Source: Streptomyces sp. NBC_00271
GTDB lineage: Bacteria; Actinomycetota; Actinomycetes; Streptomycetales; Streptomycetaceae
Assembly (NCBI RefSeq): GCF_036178845.1
Contig: NZ_CP108070.1
Span: forward strand, 3,100,001-3,164,000
Length of the DNA: 64,000 nucleotides
Reading direction: 5' to 3'
Below the pieces are notes generated by a model. It saw only the letters and a list, made by a program, of their open reading frames with translations. It was not told where the DNA came from and did not search any database. Each line of letters begins with the position of its first letter. Position 1 is the first letter of the stretch. This document shows positions 9,090 to 17,308 of this stretch, piece by piece. Both the position numbers and the translations under genes were made by a program.

Positions 9090-10709
9090 TCAGGACGGGC
9101 GGGCCATCGCCTTGACGAAGGCTCGCTCGACGTCTGCCGCCGAGAGGACTCCGTAGATCTCGCCCGAATCCTCCACCACCAGGTACTCGGTCGCCGGGGT
9201 GGCACGGAGGGTGTCCAGGAGGGCCTCGCCGGCGAGCTCCGCGGAGACGCGCATGCCGTCGGTGAGGTCCTGGGCGAGGCCGCTGACGGCGACCCAGGGG
9301 CGGCGGTGCTCCGGTACGCCGACGATGGCGGCCTCGCGGACGAGGGAGAGCGGTTCGCCGTCGGCGTCGACGACGACCAGGGCGCGGGCGCCGGCTTCGT
9401 TGGCACGGCGCAGCGCCTCCGAGAGCGGGGTGCTGGTCTCGACCGGGACCGCGCGCCGGGTGAGCGAGCGGGCACGCAGCTCGGGCAGGTGTTCGCGCAG
9501 ACGGGCCATGCGCAGGCTGTTGCCGGCGCCGGTCCAGATGATCGCGGCGAGGATCGCGGCGAGCAGGGCGTCGGTGACGGTGTCCATGCCGCCGATGTTG
9601 TCCTGGCTGGCGCCGAGCGCTCCGGACTGGGTGAGCAGGGGCAGCCCGATCAGTACGGAGACGGCGAGGGCGCGGCCGACCCAGGCGGCGGCGATCGTGC
9701 CGCTCATCGGCCTGCCGGTGATCTTCCAGACGACGGCGCGGAGCATGCGGCCGCCGTCCAGGGGCAGGCCGGGGAGCAGGTTGAAGGCGGCCACGATCAG
9801 GTTGGAGATCATCAGGCCGGCCAGCAGCACGCCGGGGACCGTGCCGGGCTCGACGGCCAGCATGGCGAGGTAGAAGAGGCCCGAGAGGACGAGGGAGAGC
9901 AGTGGTCCGACGAAGGACAGCACGAACTCACGGCCCGGGGTCTCGGCTTCCTTCTCGATCTCCGAGACGCCGCCGAAGAACTGCAGCTGGATCCGGCGCA
10001 CCGGCAGTTTGAAGCGCAGGGCGGCGACCGTGTGGGCCAGCTCGTGGACGAGCACGGAGGCGTAGAAGGCGACCGCGAAGAAGAGGGACACGAGGTAGCG
10101 CAGGGCGCCGAGTTCGGGCAGCACGCGGTCGAGCTGGCCGCCGAACACCCAGGTGATCAGCGCGGCCACGAGGAACCAGCTGGGCGCCACGTACACGGGC
10201 ACGCCGAACGGCCGCCCCATCAGCAGCCCGCCACCGGGCTCCCGGCCGCGTCGCGGGGGCTGCGTCTTGCCGGTACCGGTGCCGGTTCCGGAGTGGGCGA
10301 GGGTTCGGGGGTATTCGGGGTCGGGGTGCGGGTGGGCTCCGGCGGAGGGGTCGCGGTGCGCGTCCTGGGCGGACGGCTCGGTTCCGGGCTCGCCCGTGGG
10401 CTTGCTGCCGGTCTCGTCCGAAGAACCGTGGAGTGCGTCGGCCTCGTCCTCGGCCCCGCTCGAAGGGTCGCTGTGCGTCGCGGTCCCGCGTGCGGAGTCG
10501 GTGGGGTCGTGGGGTCGGTCGGGGGACGGGGCGGCCTCGGAGGTGCCCGGGGCCGTGGGTGGTGTCGGCCCGGTGGGGTGCTCGGGGCGCTCCGGTCCGG
10601 GGCGCGTGGCATCCGCGGCCGGGGCCGAGGGGGCCCGCTGCTCCCCGTGGCGCTCGGTCGCTTCGTCGGTGCCGGACTGCGGCTGCCCGCTCCCGCCGCT
10701 CTCGTCCAC
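9090..10709 (-). CDS. Site-2-type M50 metalloprotease with CBS domain pair
   Basis: This membrane-embedded zinc protease should act in regulated intramembrane proteolysis. About the first 160 residues are a low-complexity Ser/Pro/Gly/Glu-rich cytoplasmic stretch. Then come membrane segments with the zinc site HELAH (about residue 225) and the third ligand motif in NLLPGLPLDGG (about residue 313). Two CBS motifs follow (ending EYLVVEDSGEIYGVLSAADVERAFV), probably sensing an adenine nucleotide. The GTG at 10709 follows GAGGGGACATC; an in-frame ATG at about 10748 is an alternative. It is divergent from the RecB-like gene. Confidence 0.88.
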   Translation of the reverse strand: MDESGGSGQPQSGTDEATERHGEQRAPSAPAADATRPGPERPEHPTGPTPPTAPGTSEAAPSPDRPHDPTDSARGTATHSDPSSGAEDEADALHGSSDETGSKPTGEPGTEPSAQDAHRDPSAGAHPHPDPEYPRTLAHSGTGTGTGKTQPPRRGREPGGGLLMGRPFGVPVYVAPSWFLVAALITWVFGGQLDRVLPELGALRYLVSLFFAVAFYASVLVHELAHTVAALRFKLPVRRIQLQFFGGVSEIEKEAETPGREFVLSFVGPLLSLVLSGLFYLAMLAVEPGTVPGVLLAGLMISNLIVAAFNLLPGLPLDGGRMLRAVVWKITGRPMSGTIAAAWVGRALAVSVLIGLPLLTQSGALGASQDNIGGMDTVTDALLAAILAAIIWTGAGNSLRMARLREHLPELRARSLTRRAVPVETSTPLSEALRRANEAGARALVVVDADGEPLSLVREAAIVGVPEHRRPWVAVSGLAQDLTDGMRVSAELAGEALLDTLRATPATEYLVVEDSGEIYGVLSAADVERAFVKAMARPS

Positions 10710-10896
10710 GATGTCCCCTCGTTCGAAGCGTCTCCCGCTCCCGATCATGCGAAGCAGGAGGGTCTGGGTCGATGGTATGCGTCCGTCGCGACGCGTTCCG
10801 CCCCGGCACCCCCTCTGTTTTCCGCTCCGTCGCACAAGCGCGCACAAGCCCCGACCGTGCACTCACTGTCAGTGGCGGGCCGTAAGGTCTGTGGAC

Positions 10897-11874
10897 ATGG
10901 AAACCAGCACCGGGGGCGCCGTGCCGCCCGAGCCGACCGAAGCCGTCACGGCCGAAGCCGCCGTGGCCGAGGCCGCCGTGGCCGAAGCGACGGACGCGCC
11001 GGCGGTTCCCGCGGCCCGCCCGGCCCTGCCGCCGAGCTCGCTGTCGCCCTCACGGGCGAGCGACTTCATGCAGTGCCCGTTGCTCTACCGGTTCCGGGTG
11101 ATCGACAGACTCCCCGAGAAGCCGAGCGAGGCGGCCACCCGCGGCACGCTGGTCCACGCGGTGCTGGAGCGCCTTTTCGACGCCCCGGCGGCGGAGCGCA
11201 CGGCTCCGCGCGCCAAGTCACTCATTCCGGGGCAGTGGGACCGGCTGCGCGAGACGCGGCCGGAGGTCGTGGAGCTGTTCGCCGACGATCCCGAGGGCGA
11301 GCGGTTGACGCGCTGGCTCGGCGAGGCCGAGCAGCTGGTGGAGCGCTGGTTCAGTCTTGAGGACCCGACGCGGCTGGAGCCCGCCGAGCGTGAGCTGTCC
11401 GTCGAGGCCCGACTCGACTCCGGGCTGAAGCTGCGCGGCATCATCGACCGCGTCGACGTGGCCCCGACGGGCGAGGTCCGGATCGTCGACTACAAGACGG
11501 GCAAGGCGCCGCGGCCGGAGTACGCCGAGGGTGCGCTGTTCCAGATGAAGTTCTACGCCCTGGTGGTGTGGCGGCTGAAGCAGGTGGTCCCGCGCCGGCT
11601 CCAGCTCGTCTACCTCGGCAGCGGCGACGTGGTGACGTACGACCCGATGATCGAGGACCTGGAGCGGGTCGAGCGCAAACTGCTCGCCTTGTGGGAGGCG
11701 ATCCGGCAGGCTACCGAGACGGGCGACTGGCGACCGAGGCCCACCAAGCTCTGCGGCTGGTGCGACCACCAAGCGGTATGTCCGGAATTCGGTGGTACTC
11801 CCCCGCCCTACCCGCTGCCGGTCAGGGCGCCGGATTCCGCCGTCACCGAGCAGGGCAGAATGGGGCGGGACTAG
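10897..11874 (+). CDS. RecB-family PD-(D/E)XK nuclease with Fe-S cysteine set
   Basis: The 325-residue protein is a stand-alone exonuclease domain of the RecB/AddB (Cas4-like) kind. The active site is in GIIDRVDVAPTGEVRIVDYKTGKAP, with the Asp and the DYK catalytic pair. One Cys near the N-terminus (DFMQCPLLYRF, residue 59) and three near the C-terminus (CGWCDHQAVC, residues 285-294) are the four ligands of a 4Fe-4S cluster that pins the domain ends. The first 45 residues are an Ala/Glu-rich extension. The ATG at 10897 has only a weak AAGG upstream. It is a conserved actinobacterial neighbour of trmI and probably acts in DNA repair. Confidence 0.88.
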   Translation: METSTGGAVPPEPTEAVTAEAAVAEAAVAEATDAPAVPAARPALPPSSLSPSRASDFMQCPLLYRFRVIDRLPEKPSEAATRGTLVHAVLERLFDAPAAERTAPRAKSLIPGQWDRLRETRPEVVELFADDPEGERLTRWLGEAEQLVERWFSLEDPTRLEPAERELSVEARLDSGLKLRGIIDRVDVAPTGEVRIVDYKTGKAPRPEYAEGALFQMKFYALVVWRLKQVVPRRLQLVYLGSGDVVTYDPMIEDLERVERKLLALWEAIRQATETGDWRPRPTKLCGWCDHQAVCPEFGGTPPPYPLPVRAPDSAVTEQGRMGRD

Positions 11875-11877
11875 GGC

Positions 11878-11920
11878 CTGTCCGGCACGTTTTTCAGCTC
11901 CGGCCTGGTCCGCCGGACAG
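11878..11920 (+). promoter_or_regulatory. Inverted repeat ahead of the response regulator
   Basis: CTGTCCGGC (11878-11886) and GCCGGACAG (11912-11920) are perfect 9-bp arms separated by 25 nt containing a T-run. It starts 4 nt after the nuclease stop and ends 16 nt before the regulator start, so it may be a terminator of the first gene or an operator for the second. Confidence 0.5.
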
Positions 11921-11936
11921 ACCCAAGGAGACTTGC

Positions 11937-12611
11937 GTGGCCATCCGCGTCCTACTGGTCGACGACCAGCCGCTGCTGCGTACCGGCTTCCGGATGATTC
12001 TGGAGGCGGAGCAGGACCTCGCGGTCGTCGGCGAGGCCGGGGACGGTCTGCAGGCACTGGATCAGGTACGTGCGCTGCAGCCCGATGTGGTTCTGATGGA
12101 CATCCGTATGCCGAGGATGGACGGGGTGGAGGCGACCCGGCAGATCACCGGGCCGGGTCGGGACGGACCGGCCAAGGTGCTGGTCCTGACGACCTTCGAC
12201 CTCGACGAGTACGTGGTGGAGGCGCTGCGCGCCGGGGCCAGCGGCTTCCTCCTCAAGGACGCGCCGGCCAATGAGCTGGTGCAGGCGATCCGGGTGGTCG
12301 CCGCGGGCGAGGCGATGCTCGCGCCGAGCATCACCCGTCGGCTTCTCGACAAGTACGCGGGTCATCTGCCGTCCGGCGACGAGCCGGTGCCCGACACGCT
12401 GCACACCCTGACCGAGCGGGAGGTCGAGGTCCTGAAGCTGGTGGCGCGCGGCCTGTCGAACGCGGAGATCGCCGCCGACCTGTTCGTCAGCGAGACCACC
12501 GTCAAGACGCATGTGGGCCACGTGCTCACCAAGTTGGGGCTGCGCGACCGGGTGCAGGCCGCGGTGTACGCGTACGAGAGCGGGTTGGTGCGCCCGGGCG
12601 CACAGCAGTAA
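11937..12611 (+). CDS. NarL/LuxR-type response regulator, no adjacent kinase
   Basis: A 224-residue two-component response regulator. The receiver domain has the acidic pair in VLLVDDQPLL, the phospho-acceptor Asp55 in VVLMDIRMPRMDG, the Thr in VLVLTTFD and Lys in GFLLKDAP. The C-terminal HTH has LTEREVEVLKLVARGLSNAEIA and VSETTVKTHVGHVLTKLGL. All phosphorylation residues are intact, so it should respond to a histidine kinase, but none is encoded nearby. The start is a GTG at 11937 with AAGGAG 7 nt upstream. Confidence 0.93.
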   Translation: MAIRVLLVDDQPLLRTGFRMILEAEQDLAVVGEAGDGLQALDQVRALQPDVVLMDIRMPRMDGVEATRQITGPGRDGPAKVLVLTTFDLDEYVVEALRAGASGFLLKDAPANELVQAIRVVAAGEAMLAPSITRRLLDKYAGHLPSGDEPVPDTLHTLTEREVEVLKLVARGLSNAEIAADLFVSETTVKTHVGHVLTKLGLRDRVQAAVYAYESGLVRPGAQQ

Positions 12612-12632
12612 CCCCCGAACGCCGTCCACTCC

Positions 12633-12669
12633 CCCAGGAGCACGACCGGGGGTCCCAGGAGCACGACCG
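12633..12669. repeat. 16-bp tandem direct repeat after the response regulator
   Basis: CCCAGGAGCACGACCG occurs at 12633-12648 and 12654-12669 with a 21-bp period, starting 22 bp after the stop codon. Confidence 0.8.
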
Positions 12670-12701
12670 AGGGCGCCCCCTTCCACGAAGAGGGCGCCCT
12701 C
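12669..12701. terminator. Bidirectional terminator
   Basis: GAGGGCGCCC (12669-12678) and GGGCGCCCTC (12692-12701) form a perfect 10-bp stem between the convergent response regulator and peptide-binding lipoprotein genes. Confidence 0.8.
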
Positions 12702-12726
12702 GGCGTCGGTACCGGCGGTGGTGGAG

Positions 12727-14328
12727 TCAGTCCTTGCTGATCTCCCAGAAGCGGAACACCGTCGAGGCGTCGAGGCAGTTCTCGAGGCCGTAGACGTTGT
12801 CCCGCACGATCGCGTACTGCTTGGCCTGCCAGATCGGGAGGACCGGGAGGTCCTCGGCCACGATGTCCTGGATCTTGCCGTACTCGATGTCGGTCGAGGA
12901 GCGGTCGCTCTGGGCGGCCGTCTTCGGGATGAGCCGCCCGGTGATCGTGCTGTTCGTGTAGTGGTTGCTCAGCACGTTGCCCTTGCCGAAGAAGGGGGCC
13001 GTGAAGTTGTCGGGGTCCGGGTAGTCGGGCACCCAGCCCTTCACGTACACGCCGTACTTGCCCTTGGCGATGTCCTTCTCGTACTGGTCGTACGCGACGG
13101 ACTTCACGGTCGCGTCGAACAGTCCGCTGGCGTTGAGCTGCTGGGCGATCGCCCTGAACTCCTGGTCGGTGGCGGGGCCGTAGCGCGAGGGGGTCGACCA
13201 GAGCGTGAGCCTGACCTTGCCGGTGATGCCCTCGGCCCGGAGCGCGGCGGCGGCCTTCGTCCTCGAGGGGCGGGCTCCGTAGCGGTCGAAGAAGGCCGTG
13301 TTGTGGCCGGTGACACCGGCCGGGACGATCGAGTACAGCGGCGTCGCGGTGTCCTCGTAGACCTTGTTGACCAGGGCCTCGCGGTCGAGCAGATAGGCGA
13401 TGGCCTTGCGCACGCCGAGTTTGCCGGCAACCGGGTCGTCCATGTTGAAGACCATGTGCTGGACCTCGGCGCTGGTGCCCTCGACGACGTTGACGCCCCT
13501 GCCGGTGGAGGTGTCGTTGCTGATGTCCGCGATGTCGTCGGCGGCGAGACCTCGGTAGGCGATGTCGACCTGGTGGTTCAGCAGCGCCTTCTTCAGGGCG
13601 GTCTGGTCGCCGTGGAAGAACTTCAGCGTGATGCCGGAGTTCTTCGCCTTGGCGGTGCCCTGGTAGCTGTCGTTGACCGAGAAGACGGCCTGGTCCTTGC
13701 CGAAGGAGTCCAGCTTGTACGGGCCCGAGCCGACCGCCTGGTTGTCCCTGCGCAGCCCGTTGTCCGCGTACTGCTGGTGGTCCACGATCGAGCCGGCGCC
13801 GGAGGCGATCTTGCTGGGGAAGGTGGCGTCGGCGTACTTCAGCCGGAAGACGACGGTCTTCGCGTCCGGGGTCTGGACCGTGTCGAGCATGGGGAACATG
13901 ACGGCCGGACCGGAGGCGTCGTCGATCTTCAGAATGCGGTCGAAGGAGAACTTGACGTCCTCGGAGGTGAGGGCGTCACCGTTGCTGAACTTCAGGCCGT
14001 CCTGGAGCGTGCACTTGTAGACCTTGGTCGTGGCGTCGGAGAACGCGCACTCCTTGGCCGCCTCGGGAACCGGCTCCGTACCGCCGTTGGGGAAGCTCAG
14101 CAACGACTGGAAGACGTTGTTGAACAACAGCCAGGATCCCGGGTCGTAGCCGGAAGCCGGGTCGATGGCCAGGACGTCGTCGGACATCCCCATCACCAGG
14201 GAGGAGCCGGTGCTGCCGGTGTCGCCCGTCTGCGAGCCGCAGCCGGCGAGCAGACCGGCGGCCAGCCCCGTCGCGACGGACAGGACTGGCCACTGGTTGC
14301 GCATGTTCACGAGGAGGTGCCTTGTCAT
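12727..14328 (-). CDS. Oligopeptide-type ABC solute-binding lipoprotein (copy 1)
   Basis: This 533-residue protein has a lipoprotein signal ending in the lipobox LLAGC (Cys30), so it should be lipid-anchored outside the membrane. The rest is a family 5 (DppA/OppA) solute-binding fold: GLKFSNGDALTSEDVKFSFDRIL, GSGPYKLDSFGKDQAVF, AYRGL, and a C-terminal VAEDLPVLPIWQAKQYA. Ligands of this family are peptides or nickel and sugar complexes. No permease or ATPase gene is nearby, so it must use a transporter encoded elsewhere. It is a diverged tandem copy of the next gene. The ATG at 14328 has a weak GAGAAAC; starts at 14349 or 14304 are possible. Confidence 0.88.
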   Translation of the reverse strand: MTRHLLVNMRNQWPVLSVATGLAAGLLAGCGSQTGDTGSTGSSLVMGMSDDVLAIDPASGYDPGSWLLFNNVFQSLLSFPNGGTEPVPEAAKECAFSDATTKVYKCTLQDGLKFSNGDALTSEDVKFSFDRILKIDDASGPAVMFPMLDTVQTPDAKTVVFRLKYADATFPSKIASGAGSIVDHQQYADNGLRRDNQAVGSGPYKLDSFGKDQAVFSVNDSYQGTAKAKNSGITLKFFHGDQTALKKALLNHQVDIAYRGLAADDIADISNDTSTGRGVNVVEGTSAEVQHMVFNMDDPVAGKLGVRKAIAYLLDREALVNKVYEDTATPLYSIVPAGVTGHNTAFFDRYGARPSRTKAAAALRAEGITGKVRLTLWSTPSRYGPATDQEFRAIAQQLNASGLFDATVKSVAYDQYEKDIAKGKYGVYVKGWVPDYPDPDNFTAPFFGKGNVLSNHYTNSTITGRLIPKTAAQSDRSSTDIEYGKIQDIVAEDLPVLPIWQAKQYAIVRDNVYGLENCLDASTVFRFWEISKD

Positions 14329-14374
14329 TGTTTCTCTGGTACGCCGCATGGAGCGGGCGCCGGGTCGTGCGGTC

Positions 14375-14403
14375 GGGCGCCGGGCCCACGGGACCCGGCG
14401 CCC
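14375..14403 (-). terminator. Terminator between the two binding-protein genes
   Basis: GGGCGCCGGGCCC (14375-14387) pairs with GGACCCGGCGCCC (14391-14403), 13 bp with one wobble and a 3-nt loop, immediately after the stop of copy 2. Confidence 0.75.
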
Positions 14404-14416
14404 TGAGAAGGACCGG

Positions 14417-16024
14417 TCAGCCGCCCACGCCGCGGCCGAGCTCCCACAGCTGGAGCGTGGAGGAGGAGTTGAGCGCCCACTCGGTGCCCGTGATGTCGTC
14501 CCGCGCGGCGATGTACTGCTTGCCCTGCCACAGCGGCAGGAGCGGCACGTCGTCGGCCACCTTGTCCTGGATCTCGGTGAGGCTCTTCGACGCGGTGAGA
14601 CGGTCGGCCTCGCGGCGGGACTCCGGGATCAGCGTGCCGCGGATCGTCGAGTTCACGTACGGGGAGCCGAGGGTGTTGTCCTTGTCGAGGAACGGCGCCA
14701 GGTAGTTGTCGGCGTCCGGGAAGTCGGGGAACCATCCCATGCCGTAGACCTGGTACTCGTTCTTCTTCTCGGCCGGGCGGAACGTCGTCCAGGGCTCGCC
14801 CTTGATCTCGACACTGAACAGGCCGCTGGAGTTGAGCTGCTGCTTCAGCACCTCGAACTCCTTCGCGGTGGCCGAGCCGTAGTGGTCGGTCGTGTAGTGC
14901 AGGGTGAGCTTCACCGGGGTGGTGATGCTGGCCTTGTTCAGCGTCGAGGTGGCCTTGGAGACGCTCGGGTCGCCGTACTTGTTGAAGAACGAGTTGGAGT
15001 GACCCGTGATGGTGGCCGGGACCATCGAGAACAGCGGCTCGGCCTGGGATCCGTACACCTTGGAGACGAGCTCGCCGCGGTTGATGACCTCGGCCATGGC
15101 CTGGCGGACGGCCTTGCTCTTCACCGACGGGTCGTTGGTGTTGAAGCCGAGGTAGCGGATCTCGAGGCCGGGCATCTCGACCAGGTCGATCTTGCCGGTC
15201 GCACCGGCGGCGCCGAGCTTGGTGATCTGCTCCGGCGTCATCGCGCGGGTCATGAGGTCGATGTCGCCCTTGTTGAGCGCGTCGCCCATGGCGTCGGCGC
15301 TCTCGAAGGAGCGCATCTCGACCTTGTCGTTCTTCGGCTTCAACAGACCCTTGTAGTTCGGGTTCTTGCTGAAGGTGATCTTGACGGCCTCGTCGTTCTT
15401 GACGTCGGCCTGGAGGGTGTACGGGCCGGAGCCGTCGACGGTGAAGCCGTCGCGCAGCTTGCCCTTCTCGTAGTCCTTCGGGTTCACGATGCCGGCGACC
15501 GGGGTCGACAGCTTGAACGGGAAGGTGGCGTCCGCGGTCTTCAGGTGGAAGATCACCTGGCGGTCGCCCTGCGTCTCCACGGTGTCGACGGTGGACAGCA
15601 GCGCGAACACACCGCTGTCGGCCTTGAGCGACATCGCGCGGTCGATCGAGAACTTCACGTCCTTGGCGGTGATCGGGTCACCGCTCGCGAACTTCAGTCC
15701 GTCGCGCAGCGTGCAGGCGTAGCGCTCGTTGCCGGAGTCGGTGAATCCGCAGCTCTCGGCGGCCTCGGGCTGGGGGTCGCCGTCACCGCGCGGCTGGACC
15801 ATCAGCGTCTGCACGGTCTGGCGCAGGATGTTCCAGGTGCCGACGTCGTACGCGTACGCCGGGTCGAGAGGAGCCGGGGCATCCTTCGATGCGGTGAACC
15901 GGTCCGTGGTGCCCACGACGATCGCGTCGCCGCCGCTTCCCCCGCTGTCGGAACCGCCACACGCGGCGAGCACCGGGGCGAGCAAGCCGACAACGGCCGG
16001 CAGCACCAAAGTCTTGCGGTTCAT
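14417..16024 (-). CDS. Oligopeptide-type ABC solute-binding lipoprotein (copy 2)
   Basis: This 535-residue family 5 solute-binding lipoprotein has its lipobox LAAC at Cys22, followed by a Gly/Ser-rich tether (GGSDSGGSGGD). It shares with copy 1 the blocks GLKFASGDPITAKDVKFSIDRAM, GSGPYTLQADVKNDEAV and VADDVPLLPLWQGKQYI, so the pair arose by duplication. The start at 16024 is supported by GGAG about 11 nt upstream; the longer upstream frame has no ribosome site. A terminator separates the two copies, and neither has transport partners here. Confidence 0.9.
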   Translation of the reverse strand: MNRKTLVLPAVVGLLAPVLAACGGSDSGGSGGDAIVVGTTDRFTASKDAPAPLDPAYAYDVGTWNILRQTVQTLMVQPRGDGDPQPEAAESCGFTDSGNERYACTLRDGLKFASGDPITAKDVKFSIDRAMSLKADSGVFALLSTVDTVETQGDRQVIFHLKTADATFPFKLSTPVAGIVNPKDYEKGKLRDGFTVDGSGPYTLQADVKNDEAVKITFSKNPNYKGLLKPKNDKVEMRSFESADAMGDALNKGDIDLMTRAMTPEQITKLGAAGATGKIDLVEMPGLEIRYLGFNTNDPSVKSKAVRQAMAEVINRGELVSKVYGSQAEPLFSMVPATITGHSNSFFNKYGDPSVSKATSTLNKASITTPVKLTLHYTTDHYGSATAKEFEVLKQQLNSSGLFSVEIKGEPWTTFRPAEKKNEYQVYGMGWFPDFPDADNYLAPFLDKDNTLGSPYVNSTIRGTLIPESRREADRLTASKSLTEIQDKVADDVPLLPLWQGKQYIAARDDITGTEWALNSSSTLQLWELGRGVGG

Positions 16025-16469
16025 GCTCGAGTTTCTCCAGAGCTGTCGTGTCCGTGTACCCGCCATGCAGGGGTGGTGCGGGCGAGTCACCGGGGTTATG
16101 GCGAGGTTCTCGCGACGACATTAGTCCGCACCACCAGGACGGCCCGCAGAGACCGGAGTTGAGTTCCCATCACGCTGCGAAACCGGGCGTGGACGCACCG
16201 ATAACCCGACAGCGGAAGGATTAGTGCAGCGTTCCACCAATCGGGACACAAGGGCACGCCGACCACCCCCGAAAGGGGGGTTACTGCACATGACAGGCCG
16301 AATGTCGACCCCCCGTCAGGTGACGAACCTCACACTGTCAACTCGGTGGGAGAGTACCGGAATTCGGCCATCCGGCCCCGGAATCAATTTCCCGCGCCAG
16401 GTCCGGGGCCCTTACCTGCGGATACGCAGGGGTTATCGGCACATTCGGTTATGCACGCTGGGTGAACGC
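16025..16469. other. Long 5' region of the binding-protein gene
   Basis: No gene is seen in these 445 bases. On the minus strand there is a perfect -35 hexamer TTGACA (16336-16341), but its -10 is unclear. A CCCCC-GAAA-GGGGG hairpin sits at 16266-16279. A 10-bp inverted pair CCGATAACCC (16198-16207) and GGGTTATCGG (16430-16439) flanks the region. It probably holds the promoter and a long leader of the lipoprotein gene. Confidence 0.45.
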
Positions 16470-17171
16470 CTAGCGCATTTCCGTCATCAGACCACGGAGA
16501 AAGGGCAGGTCGACGTCTTCCAGGGAGGTCACGACCGTGCGCCGGACGGCGGGGGCGATCGGTGCGACGGAGGGGACGGCGACCACGTGGCAGCCCGCGG
16601 CCTCTGCGGCGGCGACACCCGTGGCGGTGTCCTCGATGACGGCGCACCGGGCCGGTTCGGCGCCGAGTCCGGACGCCGCCAGCAGATACGGGTCGGGAAA
16701 GGGCTTGGTCCGCTCCACCTCGTCGCCCGCGACGGTCAGCGCGAAGTACTGGGGGCCCAGGGAGGCCAGAACACGGTCGATGATGCGCCGGTGCGAGGCG
16801 GAGACCAGGGCGGTGGGGATCTCGTGCGCGGCGAGCTCCGCGAGGAGTCTGGCCGCCCCCGGCATCAGCGGCAGCGCCCGGTCGATACGGTCCTCGAAAC
16901 CGTCGTTGAGCAGCACCGTGAGCTCGGCGAGCGTGATGTCGGCCCCGGTGGCCTCGATCAGGAAGCCCGCGCTGCGGGTCATGGGTCCGCCGACCACCAC
17001 ATGGCGCCAGGAGTCGTCGAGGGTGTGCCCGAGCGTCCGGAAGATCTCGACCTCGACATCCCACCAGAACCCCTCGGTGTCCACCAGGGTGCCGTCCATG
17101 TCCAGGAGCACGGCCTGCAGCGCTGAGCCTTCGGCCGTACGGGTACCGAGCGCGGGAACCGTAGTGGTCAT
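16470..17171 (-). CDS. HAD-superfamily phosphatase (beta-phosphoglucomutase-like)
   Basis: A 233-residue haloacid-dehalogenase hydrolase of subfamily IA. Motif I is LLDMDGTLVDTE (nucleophile and acid Asp), motif II TALVSAS, motif III Lys in RTKPFPDPYLLAA and motif IV VIEDTATGVAAA. A helical cap lies between motifs I and II. Such enzymes dephosphorylate small phosphosugars or similar metabolites; the substrate cannot be predicted. The ATG at 17171 follows AAGGAGG. It lies downstream of metH but beyond a strong terminator, so it is probably transcribed separately. Confidence 0.9.
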   Translation of the reverse strand: MTTTVPALGTRTAEGSALQAVLLDMDGTLVDTEGFWWDVEVEIFRTLGHTLDDSWRHVVVGGPMTRSAGFLIEATGADITLAELTVLLNDGFEDRIDRALPLMPGAARLLAELAAHEIPTALVSASHRRIIDRVLASLGPQYFALTVAGDEVERTKPFPDPYLLAASGLGAEPARCAVIEDTATGVAAAEAAGCHVVAVPSVAPIAPAVRRTVVTSLEDVDLPFLRGLMTEMR

Positions 17172-17198
17172 CCTGGCGCACCTCCTTGAGGGACGAGA

Positions 17199-17227
17199 AG
17201 GCCGGTTCCCTCAGGGGGAACCGGCCT
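17199..17227 (-). terminator. metH terminator
   Basis: AGGCCGGTTCCC (17199-17210) and GGGAACCGGCCT (17216-17227) give a perfect 12-bp stem with a 5-nt loop, about 80 nt past the metH stop. Confidence 0.85.
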
Positions 17228-17308
17228 GCTGTGGACCGTCCAGTGTACGACGGCGTCAGGTGAAACGCCTGTTGGTTATGAGGGCCCTCCGACGCGCCTC
17301 GCGCCGGG

